Assembly (NCBI RefSeq): GCF_030123325.1
Contig: NZ_CP126106.1
Coordinates: forward strand, 2,570,001 to 2,634,000
Length of the DNA stretch: 64,000 bases
Reading direction: 5' to 3'
From: Peribacillus simplex
Lineage (GTDB): Bacteria > Bacillota > Bacilli > Bacillales > DSM-1321
Positions 42,492 through 50,362 of this stretch are shown here, one piece after another (position 1 is the stretch's first letter; each line of letters starts with the position of its first letter). The notes beneath the pieces were generated by a model. That model had not been told where the DNA came from. It worked only from the letters and a program-made list of their open reading frames with translations, and did no database searches. The position numbers and the translations under genes were made by a program.

Positions 42492-42755
42492 ATGCAGGAT
42501 AAACAAGATAAGCGAAGGACTTTCCAGGAAGCCCAGCAAAGTTATCAACAAGTATTTGATGTTTACTCATCCATTGAGAAGAACGCACCGAATTACGGAA
42601 CGGAATTGAAACATGTGAAGCAGGAAGTGAACGAGGCCTATCAGCAAATACAATCTGCTTTAGTCACCGCTTCCGAACATCAGAAAGAACAATTGAAAAA
42701 ATTCGAACAGGATATTCAAGCAATCGTCAATGAGGTCAATTCAGAGGACTATTGA
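42492..42755 (+). CDS. Small coiled-coil hypothetical protein (87 residues)
   Basis: Starting at ATG 42492 with AAGGAG nine bases upstream, it encodes a Gln- and Glu-rich, probably all-helical protein (EAQQSYQQVFDVYSS; KQEVNEAYQQIQSAL). No signal peptide or membrane segment is seen. It resembles small Bacillus DUF2524/YtzC-type proteins in composition, but I do not recognise it firmly. It lies between two minus-strand spore-protein genes, so it may be sporulation-associated. Confidence 0.7.
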   Translation: MQDKQDKRRTFQEAQQSYQQVFDVYSSIEKNAPNYGTELKHVKQEVNEAYQQIQSALVTASEHQKEQLKKFEQDIQAIVNEVNSEDY

Positions 42756-42820
42756 GTGGCAGGTTCCATCATCGTGAGTATTTCGCGTTTCACTTATGCG
42801 TTTCCTGATTTTAGAATGGA

Positions 42821-42868
42821 ATAGGCTTTTTGAAAAATGCAGTACATCTGCCATTTCAAAAAGCCTAT
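42821..42868. terminator. Inverted repeat between convergent genes, probably a bidirectional terminator
   Basis: ATAGGCTTTTTGAAA (42821-42835) is a perfect inverted repeat of TTTCAAAAAGCCTAT (42854-42868). It lies between the stop of the plus-strand coiled-coil gene and the stop of minus-strand sspO. Confidence 0.6.
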
Positions 42869-42896
42869 CCTATTTAAAGCCTAGAAATGAGGGAAA

Positions 42897-43049
42897 TCAT
42901 TGGTTTTTCTTTCTTTTTTTATTATTTTGCCTTTGCATTTCCGATAATGGCGGTTCATTTCCCAGTTCATCATTGTATCCTGCTCCATTACCTTGCGCTT
43001 TTGCAGCATTCATACCTGGTATAACATGATTTGCCTTTTGTTTTGTCAT
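42897..43049 (-). CDS. sspO: Small acid-soluble spore protein O (SspO)
   Basis: A 50-residue spore protein. KANHVIPGMNAAKAQG near the start and RQNNKKRKKNQ at the end match SspO/CotK. Minus-strand ribosome-binding site GGAGGTG. A CATACAT hexamer about 45 bases upstream on the minus strand could be part of a sigma-G promoter. It is divergent from citB, as in B. subtilis. Confidence 0.93.
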   Translation of the reverse strand: MTKQKANHVIPGMNAAKAQGNGAGYNDELGNEPPLSEMQRQNNKKRKKNQ

Positions 43050-43215
43050 TTCGACACCTCCACCCATAGAATGTGATAATGTTGAATGATTATGTATGAA
43101 GTGCTAATATGTTTTGCTGGTATAATTTATCAGGCTACAAATTGGGGTATTTTCATTAAAATGCATATGGGCAAGGCTTCCTAAATGCACTTTAATATGT
43201 GGGGAATTTTTTTCT

Positions 43216-43230
43216 ATAAGTGAAACTTAT
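43216..43230. promoter_or_regulatory. Candidate CcpC box of citB
   Basis: ATAAGTGAAACTTAT fits the CcpC dyad ATAA-N7-TTAT exactly. It is centred about 60 bases before the predicted transcription start, close to the position known for B. subtilis citB (from memory). A half site (TTAT, 43251-43254) lies near the -35 region. Confidence 0.65.
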
Positions 43231-43247
43231 CAAAAACAATAACTTTC

Positions 43248-43277
43248 TTGTTATTTACTTATACTCATTTCTATATT
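43248..43277 (+). promoter_or_regulatory. Probable citB promoter
   Basis: TTGTTA (43248-43253), 18 bases, TATATT (43272-43277). The leader to the citB ATG would be about 150 bases. An AATAAC/GTTATT dyad (43238-43255) overlaps the -35. Confidence 0.5.
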
Positions 43278-43434
43278 AGTATTAAGTTGAAGGAAGAGTT
43301 AGGGTGGGAGAAGAGAGAGAAAATTCGACAAACTAACTTTTTTACTTATATTTATAGTAAACATGGTTTCAGTGAACCAGGTTTTACTTTTATGTGCAGA
43401 ATAAGTTCTGACAGTTTAATAGGGGGTAATATTC

Positions 43435-46146
43435 ATGACGAAAAATGACGTATACCAAGCGCGTAAGTCCTTTGAGATTGATGGGCAACGCTACAACTAC
43501 TACAGCTTAGACGCTATTGAAAAAGCAGGGGACGGCAAAGTATCACGCCTTCCATATTCCATTAAAGTATTACTTGAAGCGGTACTTCGCCAAGTGGACG
43601 GAAGAGTAATCACGAAAGAACACGTTGCGAACCTTGCTAAATGGGGAACAAGCGAGCAACAAGATATAGATGTTCCGTTCAAGCCATCACGTGTAATCCT
43701 ACAAGATTTCACTGGTGTACCAGTTGTTGTTGACTTAGCTTCTTTACGTAATGCTTTCGCAGCACTTGGTGGAGACCCTGACAAAATCAACCCGGAAATC
43801 CCGGTTGACCTTGTAATTGACCACTCTGTACAAGTTGATAAAGCAGGTACAATGGATTCCCTTGATGCCAATATGGATCTTGAATTCGAACGTAATGCAG
43901 AGCGTTACCAGTTCCTAAGCTGGGCTCAAAAATCATTCAACAACTATCGTGCAGTTCCACCGGCAACTGGTATCGTTCACCAAGTTAACCTTGAGTACCT
44001 TGCAAACGTGGTTCATGCTGTTGAAACTCCAAACGGCGACTTTGAAGTATTCCCTGATTCTGTTTTCGGTACAGATTCACATACTACAATGATCAACGGT
44101 ATTGGTGTTCTTGGTTGGGGAGTCGGCGGTATCGAAGCAGAAGCAGGCATGCTTGGACAGCCTTCTTACTTCCCAGTTCCAAAAGTGGTTGGTGTAAAAC
44201 TGACTGGCGAACTTCCTAAAGGTACGACGGCTACTGACCTTGCATTGAAAGTAACACAAGTTCTTCGTGCACACGGCGTAGTTGGTAAATTCGTTGAGTT
44301 CTACGGCCCAGGAGTAGGATACCTTCCACTTGCTGACCGTGCAACAATCGCTAACATGGCTCCAGAATACGGTGCTACAGTTGGTTTCTTCCCTGTTGAT
44401 GCAGAAGCGATCGATTACATGCGCTTAACAGGCCGTGATGAAAAACAAATTAAAGTGGTTGAATCATACTGCAAAGAAAATGGATTGTTCTACTCTCCTG
44501 AAAACGAAGATCCAGCATACAATGATGTTGTGGAAATCGACCTTTCAGCAATTGAACCAAACCTTTCAGGCCCTAAACGCCCGCAAGATTTGATTCCACT
44601 TTCTCAAATGAAAAAATCTTTCCATGACGCTATCAATGCACCTATGGGTAACCAAGGTTTTGGCATGGACAATTCTGAATTGGATAAAGAAGTAACTGTT
44701 AAATTTGCCGATGGTAAAGAAACGGTAATGAAAACAGGTGCGATTGCAATTGCTGCAATCACAAGCTGTACGAACACTTCTAACCCATATGTAATGCTTG
44801 GAGCGGGTCTTATTGCTAAAAAAGCAGTTGAAAAAGGCTTGTCTGTTCCAGATTATGTAAAAACATCATTGGCACCAGGTTCTAAAGTTGTTACTGGTTA
44901 CCTTCGTGATGCTGGTCTTCAACCTTACCTTGACCAATTAGGATTTAACGTAGTTGGTTACGGTTGTACTACATGTATCGGTAACTCAGGTCCATTGGCT
45001 GACGAAATCGAAGCAGCTGTTGCTGAAGCAGATCTTCTGGTAACATCAGTACTTTCAGGTAACCGTAACTTTGAAGGGCGTATTCACCCACTTGTGAAAG
45101 CAAACTATCTAGCTTCGCCTACTTTGGTTGTAGCTTATGCTCTTGCTGGAACTGTGGACTTTGATCTAAACAACGATTCACTTGGTAAAGACAAAGATGG
45201 TAACGATGTATACCTTGCTGACATCTGGCCTTCACAAGAAGAAGTTAACGCTGCTGTTAAAGCAACAGTTACACCTGAGTTATTCCGTAAAGAATACGAA
45301 ACTGTATTCAACGATAACAAACGTTGGAACGAAATCCAAACAAGCAACGAAGCGATTTATGCTTTCGATTCTAAATCAACATATATTCAAAATCCTCCAT
45401 TCTTTGAAGGATTATCACCAGAGCCTGGTTCAGTTAACCCACTTTCCGGTTTGCGTGTAGTTGGTAAATTCGGTGACTCAGTTACAACTGACCACATTTC
45501 TCCTGCAGGTGCAATCGGTAAAGATACACCAGCTGGTATCTACCTTCGTGAAAACGGTGTTAAACCGCGTGACTTTAACTCTTACGGTTCTCGTCGTGGT
45601 AACCATGAAGCGATGATGCGCGGAACGTTCGCAAACATCCGTATCCGTAACCAAGTTGCTCCAGGTACAGAAGGTGGTTACACAACTTACTGGCCAACAG
45701 GCGATGTAATGGCTATCTATGATGCTTGTATGAAATACAAAGCTGATGGAACAGGTCTTGCAGTCATCGCTGGTAAAGACTATGGTATGGGAAGCTCTCG
45801 TGACTGGGCTGCGAAAGGTACTAACCTTCTTGGCATCAAAACAGTCATCGCTGAAAGCTTTGAACGTATTCACCGTTCTAACCTTGCATTGATGGGTGTT
45901 CTTCCACTTCAATTCAAAGAAGGCGAAAACGCTGAAACGCTTGGATTGACTGGTAAAGAAGCGATCGCTGTTAAAATCGATGAAACAGTTAAACCTCGTG
46001 ATATCGTAACAGTTACAGCTACTGATGAAGCTGGAAACGTAAAAGAATTTGATGTGCTTGTTCGTTTCGATTCCGAAATCGAAATCGACTACTACCGTCA
46101 CGGTGGTATCCTTCAAATGGTATTACGTAATAAATTAAAAGGCTAA
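43435..46146 (+). CDS. citB: Aconitate hydratase (aconitase A)
   Basis: It interconverts citrate and isocitrate in the TCA cycle and doubles as an RNA-binding protein in Bacillus when iron is low. 903 residues, the IRP1/AcnA type. Fe-S cysteines lie in ITSCTNTSNP (near 440) and YGCTTCIGNSGP (near 505-513). The swivel-domain motifs DHISPAG and GMGSSRDWAAKG are intact. Codon use is noticeably biased towards GGT, GCT, CGT and AAC compared with its neighbours, as expected for a highly expressed gene. GGGGGTAAT lies before the ATG. Confidence 0.97.
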   Translation: MTKNDVYQARKSFEIDGQRYNYYSLDAIEKAGDGKVSRLPYSIKVLLEAVLRQVDGRVITKEHVANLAKWGTSEQQDIDVPFKPSRVILQDFTGVPVVVDLASLRNAFAALGGDPDKINPEIPVDLVIDHSVQVDKAGTMDSLDANMDLEFERNAERYQFLSWAQKSFNNYRAVPPATGIVHQVNLEYLANVVHAVETPNGDFEVFPDSVFGTDSHTTMINGIGVLGWGVGGIEAEAGMLGQPSYFPVPKVVGVKLTGELPKGTTATDLALKVTQVLRAHGVVGKFVEFYGPGVGYLPLADRATIANMAPEYGATVGFFPVDAEAIDYMRLTGRDEKQIKVVESYCKENGLFYSPENEDPAYNDVVEIDLSAIEPNLSGPKRPQDLIPLSQMKKSFHDAINAPMGNQGFGMDNSELDKEVTVKFADGKETVMKTGAIAIAAITSCTNTSNPYVMLGAGLIAKKAVEKGLSVPDYVKTSLAPGSKVVTGYLRDAGLQPYLDQLGFNVVGYGCTTCIGNSGPLADEIEAAVAEADLLVTSVLSGNRNFEGRIHPLVKANYLASPTLVVAYALAGTVDFDLNNDSLGKDKDGNDVYLADIWPSQEEVNAAVKATVTPELFRKEYETVFNDNKRWNEIQTSNEAIYAFDSKSTYIQNPPFFEGLSPEPGSVNPLSGLRVVGKFGDSVTTDHISPAGAIGKDTPAGIYLRENGVKPRDFNSYGSRRGNHEAMMRGTFANIRIRNQVAPGTEGGYTTYWPTGDVMAIYDACMKYKADGTGLAVIAGKDYGMGSSRDWAAKGTNLLGIKTVIAESFERIHRSNLALMGVLPLQFKEGENAETLGLTGKEAIAVKIDETVKPRDIVTVTATDEAGNVKEFDVLVRFDSEIEIDYYRHGGILQMVLRNKLKG

Positions 46147-46160
46147 TTTCAGCTTTTAGG

Positions 46161-46198
46161 AAGCGGTAAACCTACTTTTTAGGTTTACCGCTTTTTTT
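46161..46198 (+). terminator. Terminator of citB
   Basis: AAGCGGTAAACCTA (46161-46174) pairs with TAGGTTTACCGCTT (46180-46193), followed by T residues. Confidence 0.92.
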
Positions 46199-46352
46199 GT
46201 GTCAAGTTTTTGAAACAAAGCGATATCATGATATGATTTGAAGGAATTAGACTTTTCCGGATGTCCTTTTATTGTTAAGATGGAATAGGGAAGTTGTTCT
46301 ATTTCTGGAAATGGACTAATATTTTTATTGTAATGGGACTAGGAGGACGAGT

Positions 46353-46886
46353 ATGCTTAAAAAAATTATTGCTTCGGTGGCCTTACTGTCACTTATTACG
46401 GTAGCGATCGTGCAGGCAATGGATAATGAACCGAAGGGAAATGAGGAAAAAGATGCTTTGGGCGGATTGAAAATTGGAGCTAAAGCACCGAATTTCTCCC
46501 TGAACACTTTGGATGGGAAACAAGTTGAATTATCTGATTATAAGGGTAAAAAGGTAATGTTGAATTTTTGGGCAACTTGGTGTCCACCTTGCAAGAAGGA
46601 AATGCCGGATATGGAGGAATATGCACAGCAAGCTGGTGATGATGTCGTCGTTCTAGCCGTCAATATTGACCCCGAAAACGATGTACAAGCATTTGTAGAG
46701 GAAAATGGAATTACTTTTACAATTCCGCTGGATAGTCAAAGTGCCAAGAATCCAGTGAATGAGCGTTACAAGATTCTTAGCATACCAACAACTTACTTCA
46801 TCGACAAAGAAGGCATTATCAGGAATAAGGTAATTTCAGCCATGCAACTTAAAGATATGGAACGAAATATAAATAGTATGCAGTAG
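46353..46886 (+). CDS. yneN: Membrane-anchored thioredoxin-like protein (TlpA/ResA family), YneN
   Basis: A 177-residue protein with an N-terminal signal anchor (residues about 4-22), then an extracytoplasmic thioredoxin fold: APNFSLNTLDGK near 45, active site WCPPC with Cys77 and Cys80, and a cis-Pro region SIPTTYFIDKEG near 147. It probably exchanges thiols outside the membrane, for example in cytochrome c maturation or spore envelope assembly. The position after citB matches B. subtilis yneN. Ribosome-binding site AGGAGGACG. Confidence 0.9.
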   Translation: MLKKIIASVALLSLITVAIVQAMDNEPKGNEEKDALGGLKIGAKAPNFSLNTLDGKQVELSDYKGKKVMLNFWATWCPPCKKEMPDMEEYAQQAGDDVVVLAVNIDPENDVQAFVEENGITFTIPLDSQSAKNPVNERYKILSIPTTYFIDKEGIIRNKVISAMQLKDMERNINSMQ

Positions 46887-47036
46887 GGGAAGCTTTATGA
46901 AGTACCATCATTATTGAAGAAATTAGCGTCACTAGGCAGACGGTCGGCGGTAAGGGAGCGTATATTCTTAAAAACAACGGAACGTTTTTTCAGAACAAAA
47001 AGGTTGGTCAATTGGCTTTTCACCGAAATTTGACTA
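46887..47036. other. Gap with no recognised gene
   Basis: About 150 bases after yneN with no ORF that has a credible ribosome-binding site. Together with the following terminator and FbpB leader it makes a roughly 400-base stretch without a larger gene. Confidence 0.4.
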
Positions 47037-47073
47037 CAATAAAACGGAACCTTTATGAGGTTCCGTTTTATTG
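47037..47073. terminator. Strong palindromic terminator
   Basis: CAATAAAACGGAACC (47037-47051) and GGTTCCGTTTTATTG (47059-47073) are perfect complements around a seven-base loop. It is T-rich on both sides, so it can work in both directions. It stands about 150 bases after yneN. Confidence 0.8.
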
Positions 47074-47202
47074 TGTGTTAACAAAGTTGTCAAATTTTGA
47101 TCGAAAAATCAAAAAAATTAAAAAATTATGGTTAATGTTTGTGAAAAAAGGGTTAAAGTATATAGAGTGGGGAAATGGAACTTTATTTATCGGATTAAAA
47201 AT

Positions 47203-47221
47203 CTGATAATTATGACAATTT
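47203..47221. promoter_or_regulatory. Possible Fur box before the FbpB-like gene
   Basis: GATAATTATGACAATTTTT matches about 13 of 19 positions of the Fur consensus, with a perfect first half site. It lies about 85 bases upstream of a FbpB-family small gene, which is Fur-regulated in B. subtilis. Confidence 0.4.
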
Positions 47222-47303
47222 TTAGGGATCAAAACCATAAAGTCATAATTTTACGTTAATTTGGCAATACTGAATAGTATATTAAAATAAGTAGGTGAAA
47301 AAC

Positions 47304-47432
47304 ATGAAAAAAAGAAAAAGGACATTTGAAGAATTAATTAAAGAAAACAAAAGGGAATTATTGATGGACGTTAAACAAATGGAAAGACTTGAGGAACGTC
47401 TTGAAAAAAAACATATGCAAAAGGCTGAATAA
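47304..47432 (+). CDS. fbpB: FbpB-family small basic protein
   Basis: A 42-residue, very basic, helical protein: KKRKRTFEELIKENKREL followed by QMERLEERLEKKH. This is the pattern of the Fur-regulated basic protein family, thought to help the FsrA small RNA in the iron-sparing response. GTAGGTGAAAA precedes the ATG. A hairpin terminator follows at once. Confidence 0.8.
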   Translation: MKKRKRTFEELIKENKRELLMDVKQMERLEERLEKKHMQKAE

Positions 47433-47452
47433 CTTTTGCAAAAGATATATTA

Positions 47453-47500
47453 AAAAGAGCCAGTGCCATGAAGGTCCCTTCAAAGTGCTGGCTCTTTTTT
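47453..47500 (+). terminator. Terminator of the FbpB-like gene
   Basis: AAGAGCCAG (47455-47463) pairs with CTGGCTCTT (47488-47496), with an inner GAAGG/CCTTC stem, then a T run. Confidence 0.85.
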
Positions 47501-47572
47501 CATGGCTTTTTCAAAAACTGGCATTCATGAAATTCCTCTTTTTTATCCATGATAAGAGAAGGAGGCGATAGA

Positions 47573-47716
47573 ATGGGTAATCCAAAAAAAGATTCCAAAC
47601 ACTTTAGACCGAGCCATCTAGGGACACAACCAATAGCAGCAGGTGGGAATAACGGAAAGAAAATGCAGGACAAATCCGGGAAACATCCTCAGGTCATTCA
47701 AACTAAAGGCGAGTAA
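47573..47716 (+). CDS. sspN: Small acid-soluble spore protein N (SspN)
   Basis: A 47-residue spore protein. RPSHLGTQPIAAGG in the middle and the tail VIQTKGE match SspN. AAGGAGGCGATAG lies before the ATG. It is followed 63 bases later by tlp, the same pair as the B. subtilis sspN-tlp operon. Confidence 0.93.
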   Translation: MGNPKKDSKHFRPSHLGTQPIAAGGNNGKKMQDKSGKHPQVIQTKGE

Positions 47717-47779
47717 TCAAGGCTTAATAAAGTAATCGTAATAATATTATGTAAATAAAAAAACATGAGGTGAAAATGA

Positions 47780-48025
47780 ATGGGCTCTTATAAACACAAT
47801 CAGGATAACCGTTTGGATAATGTTGAAAAAATTCAGGATGCAATTCAAAATACAGAAGAAAACATAAACGCTGCAAATGAAACGTTATCATTCTCTTCAG
47901 GGGAGGAAAAACAGGCAATTGAGGCCAAAAATGACCGAAGAAGAAAGAGCATTGAAGGAATGAAGGAAGAAATGCAAGATGAGCAGGAAGCACGGGAAAG
48001 CGGTTATAGTAACGATAATATGTAA
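47780..48025 (+). CDS. tlp: Small acid-soluble spore protein Tlp
   Basis: An 81-residue, helical and highly charged spore protein. DNRLDNVEKIQDAIQNTEEN and the tail DEQEARESGY match Tlp. GAGGTGAAA precedes the ATG. It is probably transcribed with sspN late in the forespore and ends in its own hairpin. Confidence 0.94.
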   Translation: MGSYKHNQDNRLDNVEKIQDAIQNTEENINAANETLSFSSGEEKQAIEAKNDRRRKSIEGMKEEMQDEQEARESGYSNDNM

Positions 48026-48035
48026 ACAACTAAGT

Positions 48036-48080
48036 AAAGGGGAGAAAGAGGCGCAAAATCTTTCTCCTCTTTAATTTTTA
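48036..48080 (+). terminator. Terminator of tlp
   Basis: AAAGGGGAGAAAGA (48036-48049) pairs with TCTTTCTCCTCTTT (48059-48072), then a T-rich tail. Confidence 0.8.
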
Positions 48081-48183
48081 GTTTTTCATTTGCCGGAAAC
48101 AGTCTCAAGACAGCTTAAATGAAATTTGCACATTTGTTATGGTAGAATGTTTATTGCAATTGAAATGAAAGTGGGGAAACAAA

Positions 48184-48615
48184 ATGTTCATAGCTGAAAA
48201 CGAAATTGAAGTGCGGTATGCAGAAACAGATCAAATGGGTGTTGTTTACCATGCGAATTATTTGATATGGATGGAACTGGGCAGGACAAAATTGATAAAT
48301 GATTTAGGATTTCATTATGCTGATTTGGAAGCGGATGGCATCCTCTCACCTGTTATGGATATTCAGGCTTCGTATAAAACCCCTGTTAGATATGGTGATA
48401 AGGTAAAAGTTAAAACCTGGATTGATAAGTATGACGGGTTACGGGTCATTTATGGGTATGAGATCGTTAATGGGAAAAATGAAGTGGCGGCTACAGGTCA
48501 TTCTTCCCACGTGTGCGTTAAAAAGGAGAGCTTCCGCCCGATATCCATTAAACGCATGTATCCTGAATGGCATGAGGCCTATGAGAAAAATAAAAAGCAG
48601 GATGAATTGGTTTAA
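48184..48615 (+). CDS. yneP: Acyl-CoA thioesterase, 4-hydroxybenzoyl-CoA thioesterase type (YneP)
   Basis: A 143-residue hot-dog thioesterase. EVRYAETDQMGVVYHANYLIWMELGR (two pieces near residues 9-34) holds the catalytic Asp of the YbgC/4HBT group. It hydrolyses short or aromatic acyl-CoA esters; the natural substrate is unknown. The position after tlp matches B. subtilis yneP. Confidence 0.88.
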   Translation: MFIAENEIEVRYAETDQMGVVYHANYLIWMELGRTKLINDLGFHYADLEADGILSPVMDIQASYKTPVRYGDKVKVKTWIDKYDGLRVIYGYEIVNGKNEVAATGHSSHVCVKKESFRPISIKRMYPEWHEAYEKNKKQDELV

Positions 48616-48640
48616 TTATATTTATTGAGGTGATCAAGAA

Positions 48641-48934
48641 ATGGCTTTTGGGATTAAACGGGGAGACCTAGTAGCCTGGAAGCAGAAAATCGATCAAGGC
48701 CAAATAGCTTTTTTAACTCATTATTGGCTGGATGACCGATTTCCTGGTTGCAAGACGGTTACAAAAGTGGGATGCAATGATTTACTGCGTTTATCGGAGT
48801 GGGGTAAGAAATACGGGCTTAAAAAAGAGTGGATTCACCACAGGAAGGATGGATATTCTCATTTCGATCTTTTAGGGGACAAGCAAGCGGAAATTTTAAG
48901 GGCGGAACATATAAAAGAGCGCCTGCTCGATTGA
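48641..48934 (+). CDS. yneQ: Conserved hypothetical protein YneQ
   Basis: A 97-residue soluble protein, rich in Lys, Trp and His (WLDDRFPGCK; WIHHRKDGYSHFDLLG). I know no function. The location directly after the thioesterase is conserved with B. subtilis yneQ, which is the main basis for the name. GAGGTGATCAAG precedes the ATG. Confidence 0.75.
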   Translation: MAFGIKRGDLVAWKQKIDQGQIAFLTHYWLDDRFPGCKTVTKVGCNDLLRLSEWGKKYGLKKEWIHHRKDGYSHFDLLGDKQAEILRAEHIKERLLD

Positions 48935-48972
48935 ATAAGAAAAAAACAGCAGTTAACACCGCTGCTTTATTT

Positions 48973-49269
48973 TCAAGCACTTTTTTCATAGTGGAATTCT
49001 GGTTCAGTCAGTTTTTCATTAAAATTAATAAGTAAATCGTGACCATCAAAGTACCATAAATCTTTTTCTTCTACATAAAAGTTAATCTCATTTATAGTTG
49101 TTACTGCTGCTGCATTTTCAGGTTCTTCTTGCATGATACCTAATGAAAAGCCGCTTTGGACGGTACTATGCCCGCCATATCTTACATAAAAGCGCAAATG
49201 AGAGCCTTCTTGAAGCCCCAGCTCATCAATATACCACTTAGCTGCTTGATCGGAAATGGTCAGTTTCAT
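48973..49269 (-). CDS. yneR: HesB/IscA-like protein YneR
   Basis: A 98-residue protein with the HesB-type beginning (LTISDQAAKWYIDELGLQEG) and LRFYVRYGGHSTVQ. It lacks the three cysteines of true IscA Fe-S scaffolds; no Cys is present in the sequence. A cluster-carrier role is therefore unlikely. The order and minus orientation agree with B. subtilis yneR. It is convergent with yneQ; a short AGCAG/CTGCT hairpin near 48947-48966 may end both. Confidence 0.85.
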   Translation of the reverse strand: MKLTISDQAAKWYIDELGLQEGSHLRFYVRYGGHSTVQSGFSLGIMQEEPENAAAVTTINEINFYVEEKDLWYFDGHDLLINFNEKLTEPEFHYEKSA

Positions 49270-49359
49270 ACTAATTCTCCTTCCTAGAGGTTCGTTATTT
49301 AAGTATAAAGTAATTATGAAGTAGATGCGAATAATGTGCGTTTAAGAAAGGATATAACC

Positions 49360-49845
49360 ATGGATATTATCTATAATATATGTTTTATAACTCGAAAAAG
49401 ATTCAATGAAGTCGAAGTGTTGATGCTATTTCGCCAAAAAAATCCGAATAGGCATAAATGGAATGGTATAGGCGGAAAAATAGAACAAGGTGAAACCATC
49501 GATGAATCGATGGAGCGCGAAATTTTTGAAGAAACTGGTTTGAAGGTAAAGGGGTTGGCCTTTCGAGGAATTGTGACATGGAATCAAACAGGTGGAATGT
49601 ATGTTTACCGGGCTGAAGAAGCAGGGGGAGGGCTTACTGCCTGTAATGAAGGGGAACTTGCCTGGAAGCCATTTAAATGGGTTATGGAGGCAAATGAAGT
49701 TGTGTCCAACATAAAGTATTATCTAAAGGATATATTACTGGATGAACCACCAATGGAATTTGCCTGTATCTATGATAATGAACAATTAATATCAGTCAAA
49801 AAGAAGCCTATGCCTGATTTGGCAAAAGAATTGACTTTTAATTGA
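49360..49845 (+). CDS. Nudix hydrolase (MutT/8-oxo-dGTPase-like)
   Basis: A 161-residue protein with a complete Nudix box (about 38-60): GGKIEQGETIDESM followed by REIFEETGL, including the catalytic REXXEE core. It probably hydrolyses oxidised or damaged nucleoside triphosphates, as Bacillus MutT/YtkD-like proteins do; the substrate is not determined. The ATG at 49360 is better than 49336 because GAAAGGAT lies upstream. A hairpin terminator follows directly. Confidence 0.88.
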   Translation: MDIIYNICFITRKRFNEVEVLMLFRQKNPNRHKWNGIGGKIEQGETIDESMEREIFEETGLKVKGLAFRGIVTWNQTGGMYVYRAEEAGGGLTACNEGELAWKPFKWVMEANEVVSNIKYYLKDILLDEPPMEFACIYDNEQLISVKKKPMPDLAKELTFN

Positions 49846-49870
49846 AAACCGCAGATGTGCGGTTTTTTTT
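49845..49870 (+). terminator. Terminator of the Nudix gene
   Basis: AAAACCGCA (49845-49853) pairs with TGCGGTTTT (49858-49866), followed by T residues. The stem starts at the last base of the stop codon. Confidence 0.88.
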
Positions 49871-49958
49871 GCTTATATTGGTATTTTTAAGCAAGGTTCT
49901 GAAATTATTTATTGTGATAATTTATGCAATAACACAGCTGTTAAAAGGGGGTACGGAA

Positions 49959-50030
49959 ATGGCGTTTCTTTCATTATTGGCTCAAAAGGATATGAATGAT
50001 GATCGAAAGGCAGCTCAACCAGTTAAGTGA
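49959..50030 (+). CDS. Tiny ORF of 23 residues with a strong ribosome-binding site
   Basis: ATG 49959 is preceded by AAAAGGGGGTACGGAA, an almost ideal site. The product (starts MAFLSLLAQKDMND, ends AAQPVK) is short, with a hydrophobic start and charged tail. No family is known to me. It could be a small membrane-associated peptide or chance. Confidence 0.3.
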   Translation: MAFLSLLAQKDMNDDRKAAQPVK

Positions 50031-50196
50031 AGGGGTTGTTTACATTATATACAAGGCATGTAATACCCTGCTTTAAACAGGCTGAAGGAGAAAGGGTATA
50101 TAAATACTTACTGGACCGTAAAGGAAATATTATTATGCGACGAAATGGAGTGCCCTAATCCGTAAGGTCATTTCGCACATATATGTTTATACACAA

Positions 50197-50224
50197 AAAT
50201 AGCTGCAGATTCCTGCAGCTATTT
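50197..50224 (-). terminator. Terminator of yycC-like gene
   Basis: AAATAGCTGCAG (50197-50208) pairs with CTGCAGCTATTT (50213-50224) around a four-base loop; it overlaps the minus-strand stop codon. Confidence 0.65.
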
Positions 50225-50362
50225 AGTATTTTCTTTTGCTTCAGCCTCGGCAAGCTTTCTCAGCAAGACGGGTGTAGGCATATGCATGATTTGCTCTAAA
50301 GGCAAGTTTAGTGACTTGGATAACTTTAGTGCGGTTTCCGGTGATATTTGCAATGGCTTCAT
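50219..50362 (-). CDS. yycC: YycC-family small protein
   Basis: A 47-residue protein. KPLQISPETALKLSKSLNLP and EQIMHMPTPVLLRKLAEAEA are highly like B. subtilis YycC, a conserved small protein of unknown function. AGGAGAAAG lies upstream on the minus strand. It stands alone in the yneR-plsY interval, a different place from B. subtilis yycC. Confidence 0.85.
   Translation of the reverse strand: MKPLQISPETALKLSKSLNLPLEQIMHMPTPVLLRKLAEAEAKENTK

Noticed and set aside
43248..43448. 66-codon ORF before citB
   Set aside because: It lies in the citB promoter and leader, has no ribosome-binding site and overlaps the citB start.
45478..46116. 212-codon minus-strand ORF inside citB
   Set aside because: Produced by the strong codon bias of citB on the opposite strand; composition is unlike a protein and no start signal is seen.
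47012..47206. 64-codon plus-strand ORF after yneN
   Set aside because: It passes through a perfect 15-bp terminator palindrome and has no ribosome-binding site.
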